From JAGVVZ01 sp964373165 (lineage in GTDB: Archaea; Aenigmatarchaeota; Aenigmatarchaeia; CG10238-14), in contig CAYJTF010000001.1 of the NCBI GenBank assembly GCA_964373165.1, forward strand, positions 1 to 61,997: a stretch of 61,997 nucleotides of DNA, read 5' to 3'. The translations under genes and the position numbers were made by a program. Of the stretch, positions 1 through 8,337 are shown one piece after another (positions within the stretch are counted from its first letter, which is position 1; each line of letters starts with the position of its first letter). The notes below the pieces were generated by a model, which was given only the letters and a program-made list of their open reading frames with translations, was not told the origin of the DNA and did not search any database.

Positions 1-16
1 TTAGGGGGTGAGAGTG

Positions 17-60
17 TTTATATATTTTCCAATAGAAAAAGCTTTATTTCAATAGGAAAA
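17..60 (+). promoter_or_regulatory. cdc6 promoter with two mini-ORB-like sites
   Basis: A TATA-like element lies at 17-24, about 50 bp before the cdc6 ATG at 70, placing the expected transcription start near 45-50. Between them are two related motifs: TTTTCCAATAGAAAA (25-39) and TTTCAATAGGAAAA (47-60). The second contains CAATAGGAAA, which matches 9 of 10 bases of CCATAGGAAA in the ORB repeats near 5.1 kb. Origin-binding proteins commonly bind such sites, so Cdc6 may autoregulate here. Positions 3-9 (AGGGGGT) could be the tail of a further ORB cut off by the window edge; this is a guess. Confidence 0.45.
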
Positions 61-69
61 ATAAATATT

Positions 70-1278
70 ATGTCTCGTAATATTCAGACCATTTTTCAGG
101 AATTTATCACAAAATCAACACCCGTTTTTAAGAATAGAGACGCGTTAACATCACATTTTGCCCCAGAAACAATACCGCACAGGAACGAACAAATAAACAC
201 ATTAGCTTCTATTGTTGCGCCTTCTTTGAAAGGCGGCAGACCGTCAAATATTTTTATTTATGGATTGACGGGTACAGGAAAAACCCTGTGTGCAAAATAT
301 ATAGGTGAGGAACTGGAAAAGATGTCTCATCAAGGCACCAACCTCGTCAAAGTACTTTATATTAATTGTAAAATGAAAAAAGTCGCAGATACAGAATATA
401 GACTTGTAGCGGAACTGATTAGGCTTTTGGGTGAAGATATTCCCTCAACAGGTTTACCCACAGAAACGGTGTATCAGACATTTTTTAATATAATCGATTC
501 TAGAGAGTGGGTCGTTATTGTGATCTTAGACGAGGTCGACACTCTTGTAGAAAAAATGGGCGACAGCTTTCTTTATAATTTTACGAGAATAAATCAGGAA
601 CTAAAAAAAGCAAAGGTAGCCATTATGGGTATAACAAACGATCTTCACTTTATAGATATTTTAGATCCTCGTGTGAAAAGCTCTTTAAGTGAAGAAGAGC
701 TTTTGTTTCCACCATACAACGCTTTGGAGCTACAAGATATATTAAAACATAGGGCAGAAATAGGCTTTCATAATTACATATTATCGGAGGAAGTTATTCC
801 AAAATGTGCGGCACTTGCAGCTCAAGAGCATGGCGATGCTAGAAGAGCATTAGATCTTCTTAGGGTTGCAGGAGAAATAGTTGAGAGAAATAGCGAATCA
901 AAAATAACAGAGAAACATGTTGATATAGCTCAGGATAAGATAGATTATGACAGAATAGTGGAATCTGTAAAATCTCTTCCTAAACAAACTAAAGTTGTTT
1001 TATGGTCTACTATTCAATTAGTTGATCAAAAAAGAGAAGATATACAAACCGGAGATGTTTACGGAATTTATGAAAATAAATGCAAGGAGACGGGTTTGTA
1101 CCCATTAACTCAAAGAAGAATATCAGATTTAATATCCGAATTAGATATGACAGGTATAATAAACGCCAAAATAGTTTCTTTAGGTAGATATGGCCGAACT
1201 CGTGAAATAAAATTAAGTGTTTCTCAGCCAGTGAAAGAAAAAATTAGAGACATACTTGACCATGATTTAGTGATCTAA
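70..1278 (+). CDS. cdc6: Orc1/Cdc6 replication initiator
   Basis: Archaeal ORC1-type initiator (402 aa), an AAA+ ATPase that binds origin recognition boxes and recruits the MCM helicase. Walker A (GLTGTGKT) is at about residues 65-72, Walker B (VILDEVD) at 152-158, a sensor 1-like ITND near 195, and the sensor 2 segment GDARRALDLLR near 255. A C-terminal winged-helix region follows from about 300. Length fits the family. The ATG at 70 is preceded by a TATA-like element and mini-ORB-like sites. The stop codon shares a base with the next ATG (TAATG), so cdc6, the PolD small subunit and polB probably form one operon ending at a probable origin. Confidence 0.95.
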   Translation: MSRNIQTIFQEFITKSTPVFKNRDALTSHFAPETIPHRNEQINTLASIVAPSLKGGRPSNIFIYGLTGTGKTLCAKYIGEELEKMSHQGTNLVKVLYINCKMKKVADTEYRLVAELIRLLGEDIPSTGLPTETVYQTFFNIIDSREWVVIVILDEVDTLVEKMGDSFLYNFTRINQELKKAKVAIMGITNDLHFIDILDPRVKSSLSEEELLFPPYNALELQDILKHRAEIGFHNYILSEEVIPKCAALAAQEHGDARRALDLLRVAGEIVERNSESKITEKHVDIAQDKIDYDRIVESVKSLPKQTKVVLWSTIQLVDQKREDIQTGDVYGIYENKCKETGLYPLTQRRISDLISELDMTGIINAKIVSLGRYGRTREIKLSVSQPVKEKIRDILDHDLVI

Positions 1279-2351
1279 TGGATGATAAGGAAACAATTAA
1301 ACTATTTCTAGAGAAAGGATTTCAAATATCAAAAGACGCTTTACCTTTAGTTGTTTCGGAACCACATTTTATTATTGAGGAAATGAATAGATTAAATCCA
1401 CGTCCATTTATAATAACTCAAGATCACATAAATAAAATAAAAATTAAATCCGAAAAACTTACAATAAATATTTTAAAAACATATTTTTCCGACAAAAAAC
1501 AGCTAAAGATAGACGAATTCGCCAAAAGTTATGTAATAAAATATGAAAAAATAAGTAAGATAATACAAGAAAACAACAATTTGGAAAGGTTAATTTCCAT
1601 CAACAAAATAAACCCCAAAACAACCGAATTTTCTATAATAGGTATAATAAGGGACAAATTACAAAACCAATTGCTTGTTGAGGATATGACAGGTGAAATT
1701 GAAATATATTTCGAGTCTAAATTAAAAGATAAAATAATTGATATTGATTCAGATGATGTACTTGGACTTAAATGTAGACGTATAGATTCCAAATTTTATT
1801 TAGAAAACATATATTATCCAGATGTTAGAATAGACAGAAACGTGAATCGATTAGAAAAAAATATTAATGTATTATTCCTTCCTGACGGATTTGTTAACTT
1901 TGAAGTGATAGAAAATATGAAAATCGATTTTTATTTTTCTTTTGATAAAAACGAACTATTTACAAGCATAAACAATAGTGAACTCATGGCTAAACTTATA
2001 CAACAAGAAATTCACCAGCCAACATTAATAAACATTAACAATTTAAAAATTTTATTTCTACCAAAAAATTTTTATGATAAAAACCGGATNNNNNNNNNNC
2101 GGATTGATTTGTCTTCACATGAAATAGAGAAATTATTGAAAAGAAGGTTCATTTTACCTAAAAATAACAAGCTTTTCAATACAGACAAAAGTGACTTTGT
2201 TTTGACAGATCTGCCAGATATTGTGATTACTAATATAGAACCACATATTTACAAAAATTATAAAGGAACAAGTATAATATCGGTGAGCGATTATAAAATA
2301 TATAATGTGAATCTTAAATCAAGAGAAGTCGTTCTTATAGAGCAAACCTAA
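1278..2351 (+). CDS. DNA polymerase D small subunit (DP1), shortened and probably nuclease-dead
   Basis: Recognised as PolD small subunit (DP1) by the N-terminal pattern (FLEKGFQISKDAL), the OB-fold stretch (IIGIIRDK, LLVEDMTGEIEIYF) and the C-terminal LLKRRFILP followed by PDIVITN. DP1 proteins usually have about 450-600 aa and a calcineurin-like phosphoesterase domain. This one has 357 aa; the usual metal-binding D-x-H, GDxxD and GNHD motifs are not visible, and the usual C-terminal GHxH region reads TNIEPHI. It may therefore be a structural subunit only. A ten-N gap lies inside (2090-2099). CGGAT occurs on both sides of it; collapsing the Ns plus one copy keeps the frame (KNRIDLSS), so the gap may be a scaffold join. 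The large subunit DP2 is not in this window. Confidence 0.75.
   Translation: MDDKETIKLFLEKGFQISKDALPLVVSEPHFIIEEMNRLNPRPFIITQDHINKIKIKSEKLTINILKTYFSDKKQLKIDEFAKSYVIKYEKISKIIQENNNLERLISINKINPKTTEFSIIGIIRDKLQNQLLVEDMTGEIEIYFESKLKDKIIDIDSDDVLGLKCRRIDSKFYLENIYYPDVRIDRNVNRLEKNINVLFLPDGFVNFEVIENMKIDFYFSFDKNELFTSINNSELMAKLIQQEIHQPTLININNLKILFLPKNFYDKNRXXXXRIDLSSHEIEKLLKRRFILPKNNKLFNTDKSDFVLTDLPDIVITNIEPHIYKNYKGTSIISVSDYKIYNVNLKSREVVLIEQT
2090..2099. other. Assembly gap (10 N)
   Basis: Ten N inside the DP1 gene. CGGAT occurs immediately on both sides, consistent with a scaffold join between contigs that overlap by five bases. The true missing length is unknown. Confidence 0.95.
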
Positions 2352-2375
2352 ATAACAATACGTTATATTAATATT

Positions 2376-5096
2376 ATGGAATTAGATTTCCAAATATTGG
2401 ACGTAGATTATGTACTGACAAACGCTAGGCCGACAATAAGTATTTTTGGTAGGAGTATAGACAACTCTTCTGTTACTATATTTTTTGACAATTTTCTTCC
2501 CTATTTTTATATACTCCCGAATTTTGATAAAGAGAAAGAACTTGTAGATTATATTAATAAAAAGTATAAAGATGTTGTACTAAAAATAGAGAATAAGGAA
2601 AAAACTCTTTCAATAGGATTTCACGATAAACCAATAAACATGATTAAAATAACATTGAATAATCCGGCGATTGTTCCAAATATACGTGAAGACCTAAAAT
2701 TAAACGTGAATGTAAAAGAGATATTTGAAGCAGACATTTTATTCAAATACAGATTTATGACAGATTTTAATATGTACGGTATGAAATGGTATAGAGCCGC
2801 AGGCGAATTTGTAAGAACAAATATAACTAAAACTGAAAAAAAATTTCAAGCGACTTCTATTCAGGAATTAAATATGGATCAAAATAGTTTAATTAAATAT
2901 CTGAGTATTGATATAGAATCTGTTTCCTCGGAAGGTGGTTTGCCAAATCCAGAGAAAGACGTTATTATTATGATAAGTTTGGTTTTTTATCCAACTTATA
3001 AGGAGAAAAGCAGTTTAGTTTTAATTTCTAAGAGAACCAAAAAATATGACGGAACATTGTGTTTTGACTCAGAAAAAGACATGTTAGTAGAACTAACGAA
3101 AATAATTGATAATTTTGATCCAGATATTATTTTGGGTTACAATATTTTAAAATTTGACCTACCTTTTATAGATACAAGACTTATTAAAAATAATGTAAAT
3201 AGAAGTTTGGGTAGGTGCTCCCAGAAACCTATTAGAATAGATAAATTCGCCAATAAACAGAAAATAGTTGTTCCGGGCAGAGTTGTTGCAGATATATACG
3301 ACTTGATTAAGGAAGCGACTGTAAAGTTCGGTCTTTATAGGGGATTAAAAAGGTTTAGTTTAGGTGACGTTTCAGAATTAATTTTGGGTGAGAGTAAAAT
3401 AGATGTTTCACCTAGCGAAATATCAAAATTCTGGGCAGACAATGGTGAAAAGTTTGAAAAATTGGTGGATTATAGTAGAAGAGACGCCGAATTGCCGTTA
3501 AGAATTCTATTTGAGAAAAACATGCTTGATAAATTTTTTGAAATGTCAAAAGTTTCTGGCTTAGTTTTGCAGGATGTATTGGATGGTGGAGAAGCAGCTA
3601 GAATAGATAATTTACTTTTGAAAGAATTTAATAAGAGGAATTTTGTTTTACCCTGTAAACCGGAAAGTAGTCGATTATATAAAAGGAACGAAGAGAGAAT
3701 AAAAAGCGGTTTAAAAGGTGGATTTGTGTTAAAGCCAGTAATAGGATTTCATGATAAATGTGTTGTTTATTTGGATTTCAAATCCATGTATCCTAGTATT
3801 ATGATGTCATTTAATATATGCCCCACAACCCTACTTATCAAAGATATGGATATTGATAAGGTGAGCACGAGTCTTGGAACGTCTTTTGTTTCACCAAAAA
3901 TCAGAAAAGGTGTTATACCAGAAATACTTGAGTATTTGATTTTTACTAGAGATAAACTAAAGAAAGAAATGAAAAATGAAAAATCAGAAGAAGGAAGAAG
4001 ATATCTTTATGCTAAACAATACGCGTTTAAAACTATAGCCAATGCCTTTTATGGATATTCTGGATACATAAGAGCTAGATTGTATGTAATTGATATAGCC
4101 AGCACAATAACAGGTGTTGGTAGAGAAATGATAGGTAAGACAAAATTGATAGTTGAAACCAAAACAGGTCACACAGTGATATATGCGGATACAGATTCCA
4201 TTATGGTCAAAACTAAAACTAAAGAAGTAAGTGAAGCGTTTAAGATAGGTGAAGAAATATCCAAACTTGTGAACGAGGAATTAAACGGCATATTAAAAAT
4301 AAAAATTGAGAGTGTATTCAAAACACTTTTAATTCTTAACAAAAAAAGATATGCAGGTTGGAATTTTGAACCCCTATCTTCCGGATATGAGGAATCAATC
4401 GTAACTAAAGGTATAGAAACAGTTAGAAGAGACTGGTGCAACTTAGTTTCTGAAACACTCCAAGAAATTATTAACGTAGTTCTAAAGGAGCAAAACACAA
4501 ATAAGGCATTAAAACTTGTTAGAGACAAAATAGAGCAAATAAAAACAGGTAAAATGGACATCAGTAAGCTGGTTATAACTAAAAGCATTTCTAAATCCCT
4601 TAAAACGTATAAAGGAGTTCAACCACATGTGGAATTGGTTAGAAAAATGAAAAAAAGAGACGCAACAGCCGTTTCTGGTATTGGGGATAGGATAGGTTTC
4701 ATAATAGTTCAGGGAGTTGGTATGGTTTCTAAAAGAGCTGAAGACCCCGAATATGCAAAGAAGCACGGAATAAAGGTCGATTCTAAATATTATATAGAAA
4801 GCCAATTATTACCACCCCTCGAAAGAGTATTTGAGGCACTTAATGTCAACAAATCTGAATTAATGGGTATTGGTAAACAAATGGGGATTTTTGATGCCAT
4901 GAAACATGGGATAACAACAGATAACGGTTATGAAAAATTTCTTACAAATATAGAAGGTGTAATTTGTGAAAATTGCAATAATATTTTTAGGAGAATACCA
5001 CTTTCTGCAAAATGCAACTTTTGTAATGGTGATTTACTATTTTATGATGGTGAAAAAAGATCAAAATTTTACATTTCTTCCGAAATCCCATATTAA
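2376..5096 (+). CDS. polB: Family B DNA polymerase
   Basis: Replicative/repair DNA polymerase of family B (906 aa) with all catalytic motifs. The 3'-5' exonuclease has Exo I with Asp179/Glu181 (SIDIES), Exo II (GYNILKFDLPFI) near 255 and Exo III (YSRRDAELPL) near 370. Polymerase motif A (DFKSMYPSI) is near 467, motif B (KTIANAFYGYSG) near 552 and motif C (YADTDS) near 602. A C-terminal four-cysteine cluster (CENC...CNFC, from about 863) resembles a zinc or Fe-S module. It lies 24 bp after DP1 in the same direction as cdc6. Immediately downstream is the ORB repeat region. Confidence 0.97.
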   Translation: MELDFQILDVDYVLTNARPTISIFGRSIDNSSVTIFFDNFLPYFYILPNFDKEKELVDYINKKYKDVVLKIENKEKTLSIGFHDKPINMIKITLNNPAIVPNIREDLKLNVNVKEIFEADILFKYRFMTDFNMYGMKWYRAAGEFVRTNITKTEKKFQATSIQELNMDQNSLIKYLSIDIESVSSEGGLPNPEKDVIIMISLVFYPTYKEKSSLVLISKRTKKYDGTLCFDSEKDMLVELTKIIDNFDPDIILGYNILKFDLPFIDTRLIKNNVNRSLGRCSQKPIRIDKFANKQKIVVPGRVVADIYDLIKEATVKFGLYRGLKRFSLGDVSELILGESKIDVSPSEISKFWADNGEKFEKLVDYSRRDAELPLRILFEKNMLDKFFEMSKVSGLVLQDVLDGGEAARIDNLLLKEFNKRNFVLPCKPESSRLYKRNEERIKSGLKGGFVLKPVIGFHDKCVVYLDFKSMYPSIMMSFNICPTTLLIKDMDIDKVSTSLGTSFVSPKIRKGVIPEILEYLIFTRDKLKKEMKNEKSEEGRRYLYAKQYAFKTIANAFYGYSGYIRARLYVIDIASTITGVGREMIGKTKLIVETKTGHTVIYADTDSIMVKTKTKEVSEAFKIGEEISKLVNEELNGILKIKIESVFKTLLILNKKRYAGWNFEPLSSGYEESIVTKGIETVRRDWCNLVSETLQEIINVVLKEQNTNKALKLVRDKIEQIKTGKMDISKLVITKSISKSLKTYKGVQPHVELVRKMKKRDATAVSGIGDRIGFIIVQGVGMVSKRAEDPEYAKKHGIKVDSKYYIESQLLPPLERVFEALNVNKSELMGIGKQMGIFDAMKHGITTDNGYEKFLTNIEGVICENCNNIFRRIPLSAKCNFCNGDLLFYDGEKRSKFYISSEIPY

Positions 5097-5117
5097 AATG
5101 AGTATGAATAGTAACAT

Positions 5118-5154
5118 ACAATATTTCTCCATAGGAAACAAAGGGGTAGCACAA
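5118..5154 (+). repeat. ORB-type repeat, copy 1
   Basis: First of two identical 37-bp copies. It contains TTTCTCCATAGGAAACAAAG followed directly by GGGT, the ORB dyad plus G-string arrangement recognised by Orc1/Cdc6. Confidence 0.8.
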
Positions 5155-5178
5155 CCACCATGAATTATTCGCGTAAAA

Positions 5179-5215
5179 ACAATATTTCTCCATAGGAAAC
5201 AAAGGGGTAGCACAA
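5179..5215 (+). repeat. ORB-type repeat, copy 2
   Basis: Second identical 37-bp copy in the same orientation, separated from the first by 24 bp of unrelated sequence. The 61-bp period is close to six helical turns, so both sites would face the same side of the DNA. Confidence 0.8.
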
Positions 5216-5239
5216 AATGCTTACGATCACACAAAAATT

Positions 5240-6472
5240 TCATAAAAATAGAAAACCGATCACGTTACTTAAACCAGAAAAATAAATTATTGTTGATAAC
5301 ATCAGATATCCCATACAACTCGTTCTTTTAATTTTAAATAAAATTGGCAACAAACCGATGAATATAGATATTATCAGAATAAAGAAACCCCAAAAACCCG
5401 TAAATAACACCACTAACGTGCACGTGAATAATATTATAATTTTTGATATTATATCGTAGTTTATTTTACTTAACCAAAGAAGCGTCTTTTTTCCTAAAAA
5501 CCAAGTAAAAATAACAGATAAAGATCCAGAGAATATCAGTATTCCAACGGAAAATAACAGATATTCAGTATTAAAGTTATAAACAATTTCATTTATTGCT
5601 AGTGCTGTACCACTTCTTATTTTTTCTAAACTAAAAAGAGATACAATTGAAAACAGTAAATTCGACATATTTATACCAGATAACGTGCCTAAGAATTCTT
5701 TATCTGATAATTTTATCGTATGGGATACTAAGACGCCAGCCTGGCTTTCCCCAGCACCTGGTAATATACCGATCAAAAGACCAGCTATTATGCCCGATGA
5801 TATGATTTTAATAAAACCTTCATTATTTATATTATCTATTATTTGTCCCTGAGCTGGTAGTTTTTTCAGACCACCCCTTTCTATTAACAGCCCAGCTAAG
5901 CCAAACATTCCAGTTAGAGATGGAAATAAAACATTTTCAGATTTTATAAGAGGAGAATTCAAAGTTATAATACCCCAAATACCAGAAATAATGAAAACTA
6001 AAACAAAAAGATATTTTTTCTTCCCTTTTTCAAAAAGAGCCATAATTAAAAACAAACCAATCAACAAAAAATGAATGTAGTTGCGTAGATTATCGTACAA
6101 GAAGGGAATCAGAATTAGGAAAACTGGCAACAAAAGAGTTGAAATTAATAACGTCAGAATTCCAGATATTAAACTTATATACAAAGCTTCTAGACCCCTT
6201 CCTTCTAATACCATTTTATGTCCTGGTAAAACGTTAACAGCAGTGTTCGAGTCTGGTATAGAAAAAAATATAGTTGGTATATAGTTTGATATTACGTTGG
6301 AAATTGATATAGATAAAACAAAGGCGATCAAGTCCCATTCAGATAAAAAACTAAGAAGAGGTAAGATAGAAACAAGTATTACGTATATTTGATTTGGATG
6401 AATTCCCGGTAATAAACCAGCTACTATACCAACAAATATCCCTAAAAGAGAGAATAGTAATATGTCTAACAT
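5240..6472 (-). CDS. TctA-like membrane permease
   Basis: Integral membrane protein of 410 aa with about ten hydrophobic segments. The N-terminal GIFVGIVAGLLPGIHPNQ and internal GIIAGLLIGILPGAGESQAG are the paired glycine-rich repeats of the TctA (tripartite tricarboxylate transporter permease) family. Bacterial TctA works with a periplasmic binding protein and TctB; neither is in this window, so substrate and mechanism are unknown. The gene runs towards polB, ending at the origin region. Confidence 0.75.
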   Translation of the reverse strand: MLDILLFSLLGIFVGIVAGLLPGIHPNQIYVILVSILPLLSFLSEWDLIAFVLSISISNVISNYIPTIFFSIPDSNTAVNVLPGHKMVLEGRGLEALYISLISGILTLLISTLLLPVFLILIPFLYDNLRNYIHFLLIGLFLIMALFEKGKKKYLFVLVFIISGIWGIITLNSPLIKSENVLFPSLTGMFGLAGLLIERGGLKKLPAQGQIIDNINNEGFIKIISSGIIAGLLIGILPGAGESQAGVLVSHTIKLSDKEFLGTLSGINMSNLLFSIVSLFSLEKIRSGTALAINEIVYNFNTEYLLFSVGILIFSGSLSVIFTWFLGKKTLLWLSKINYDIISKIIILFTCTLVVLFTGFWGFFILIISIFIGLLPILFKIKRTSCMGYLMLSTIIYFSGLSNVIGFLFL

Positions 6473-6512
6473 TTATTAAAATAATATTAAAACAAAATAA
6501 AAAACCAAAACT

Positions 6513-6860
6513 CTATTTTGATGCAGCCATTTCTTTAACTGCTTTCAGGGCCACAACCAAAGCTGCTGGTGCTACGAATACAGCTACGTACGCTAATACA
6601 GGTTCTAAATAGCCACCTATATACGGCAATTTCTCTAAACCTGCAGAACTAGTAGCCATTAATACCAACGTAGCTAATAAGAACGGACTAGCTTCTTTAG
6701 CTGTTATATTCATTAACCCAACAACTAAACCCAACAGTACTACTACTGTTAATACGTAGTCTGGTAAGGAATATCCAGCACCTTCTACTAATCCTAGAAC
6801 AACTGCTAATAATACACCAGCGAGGAAAGCCCATTCTCCATATTTAGGTTCTTTCGCCAT
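6513..6860 (-). CDS. Small membrane protein, unknown function
   Basis: 115-aa hydrophobic protein with three to four membrane segments (FLAGVLLAVVLGLV, YVLTVVVLLGLVVGLM, FLLATLVLMAT, VLAYVAVFVAPAALVV). I chose the ATG at 6860 because GGTGA lies nine bases upstream; longer frames extend to 7016 across the NAC promoter and are unlikely. The protein is richer in Ala, Val and Gly than its neighbours. I do not recognise a function. It diverges from the NAC gene. Confidence 0.6.
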   Translation of the reverse strand: MAKEPKYGEWAFLAGVLLAVVLGLVEGAGYSLPDYVLTVVVLLGLVVGLMNITAKEASPFLLATLVLMATSSAGLEKLPYIGGYLEPVLAYVAVFVAPAALVVALKAVKEMAASK

Positions 6861-6980
6861 TACCTCACCTATCATAATATATTTATTCCCTGAATAAAAA
6901 TCTTTCTCGAAAATATTTTCACTTACAAGAAACAAACAAAATGGTTTAAGTTTATAAACTTTCTTTTCCAATTTGTTCTC

Positions 6981-7304
6981 ATGATGCCGGGAATTGATCC
7001 AAAAAAATTGGAACAAACATTAAAACAATTAGGAATGACAATGGAAAATGTGAGTTCATCACAGGTAATAATAAAAACGGAAAATGGTGATATAGTAATA
7101 AATAACCCCCAAGTGGTGAAAACTTCAATGAAAGGCCAAATTGTATATCAAATTTCAGGAGACGGTGCGCCACAATTTTCTCAAGATGACATAAATTTAG
7201 TTATGGAGCAGACCGGGGTTAGAGATGAAACCAGAGTAAAAAAGACACTAGAAGAGACAAAAGGCGATGTTGTAGAAGCAATAATGAAATTAAAAAGTGA
7301 ATAA
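6981..7304 (+). CDS. nac: Nascent polypeptide-associated complex protein (NAC)
   Basis: Archaeal alpha-type NAC (107 aa), a ribosome-associated factor that binds emerging chains, normally as a homodimer. The NAC domain includes VIIKTENGDIVINNPQV and VYQISGD; a C-terminal UBA-like helix bundle follows (FSQDDINLVMEQTGV to the end). The start is ATG at 6981, or the adjacent ATG at 6984. A TATA-like TTTATAAA lies near 6950, so the transcript would have a very short leader. Confidence 0.9.
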   Translation: MMPGIDPKKLEQTLKQLGMTMENVSSSQVIIKTENGDIVINNPQVVKTSMKGQIVYQISGDGAPQFSQDDINLVMEQTGVRDETRVKKTLEETKGDVVEAIMKLKSE

Positions 7305-7335
7305 ATAAATAAATTTTCATATATTAAATGATAAT

Positions 7336-8337
7336 ATGTTTATACTTCTTGCCACGTTCCTTTTGTCATTTGTCATTTGTTTTATATTAACAAAGTATCT
7401 GATAGCATATTTCCAAAACAATAACATAGTTGCATTTGACTTACATAAAAAAAATAAACCGCTTTTAGCTAATAGCGGTGGTATACCAGTTGTCTTGTCT
7501 CTGATAATAGGTTTAATGTTTTTCATAGGGTTCAAAACATTTTTTTTAAATGATCAAACAAAACTTTTGGACCTTTTTGCTGCTGCATTAACAATATTAT
7601 TAATTTCTATAATAGGATTTTTTGATGATCTTAACTCCAGCAATATAATAAATGGTAGAGACAAAATAAGGAAAGGTTTAAAACAATGGCAAAAGCCACT
7701 TTTAACACTTTTTGCAGCCATCCCATTAATGGCAGTAAAGGCCGGTTATAGTTCATTAACTCTGCCATTAATAGGTTCTGTAAATTTTGGTATAATATAC
7801 CCGCTAATATTAGTTCCGTTAGGTGTTGTTTTTGTTGCTAACTCTGTTAATATGTTGGGTGGCTTTAATGGTTCTGAAGCAGGAATGGGTTTGGTTTATA
7901 CTATATCATTAGGCTTATTTGCATTGAAACACGGTGAAACAGTTTCAGCTATTATATTTATTTCGACTGCAGGTGCGCTTTTGGCGTTTCTTAAATATAA
8001 CTGGATTCCGGCTAAAATTTTACCAGGAGATAGCCTTACTTATGGTTTAGGATCTGTTGTTGCATCCGGAGTAATAATAGGAAATATGGAAAAAGCCGGA
8101 ATGATAGTTATGATCCCTTTCATTTTGGAATTTTTCCTTAAATTTAGATCTAAGTTCAGTGCACAATGCTTAGGTAAACTAAAAAAAGATAATAGTTTAG
8201 AACCGCCTTATGGCAAGAAAATATATTCATGGACGCATGTTATAATGAATTTAGGACGATTCAACGAAAAACAAGTTAGTTTAGCTTTGATATTTTTGGA
8301 ATTAACATTTTGTGTATCTATCTTTATTTTATTTTAA
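7336..8337 (+). CDS. UDP-GlcNAc:polyprenyl-phosphate GlcNAc-1-P transferase (Alg7/AglH type)
   Basis: GT4-family prenyl-phosphate glycosyl-1-phosphate transferase (333 aa, about ten membrane segments), related to Alg7/DPAGT1, archaeal AglH and MraY. It would load the first sugar phosphate onto dolichol phosphate at the cytoplasmic membrane face. Visible motifs are GFFDDLNSS near 95, NSVNMLGGFNG near 170 and PAKILPGDSLTYGLG near 225. The specific sugar is inferred from the family. It opens the glycan island; its 3' end overlaps the convergent RHH-nucleotidyltransferase gene by 9 bp. Confidence 0.85.
   Translation: MFILLATFLLSFVICFILTKYLIAYFQNNNIVAFDLHKKNKPLLANSGGIPVVLSLIIGLMFFIGFKTFFLNDQTKLLDLFAAALTILLISIIGFFDDLNSSNIINGRDKIRKGLKQWQKPLLTLFAAIPLMAVKAGYSSLTLPLIGSVNFGIIYPLILVPLGVVFVANSVNMLGGFNGSEAGMGLVYTISLGLFALKHGETVSAIIFISTAGALLAFLKYNWIPAKILPGDSLTYGLGSVVASGVIIGNMEKAGMIVMIPFILEFFLKFRSKFSAQCLGKLKKDNSLEPPYGKKIYSWTHVIMNLGRFNEKQVSLALIFLELTFCVSIFILF

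Larger units (their letters stand above)
5097..5239. other. Probable replication origin (oriC) with two ORBs
   Basis: Intergenic stretch between the 3' ends of polB and the TctA-like gene with two perfect 37-bp direct repeats, 61 bp apart start to start. Each carries the ORB hallmarks: a dyad-like CTCCATAGGAAAC followed by a G-string (AAAGGGGT). Archaeal origins usually sit beside cdc6 and contain ORB elements, and cdc6 is in the operon just upstream. The lack of open frames and convergent neighbours fits an origin. No long AT-only unwinding element is obvious beyond the general AT-richness. Confidence 0.75.

Noticed and set aside
4169..4588. 139-codon minus-strand frame inside polB
   Set aside because: Shadow of the polymerase coding sequence; it covers motif C, has no recognisable domain and no promoter.
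5118..5215. Two 37-bp repeats with a 24-bp spacer, looking like a tiny CRISPR array
   Set aside because: Only two copies, spacer too short, no cas genes, and the repeat matches the ORB design (dyad plus G-string) next to cdc6 and polB.
7317..7535. Minus-strand 72-codon frame at the start of the GlcNAc-1-P transferase
   Set aside because: Fully inside the 5' part of a well-supported gene; no separate evidence.
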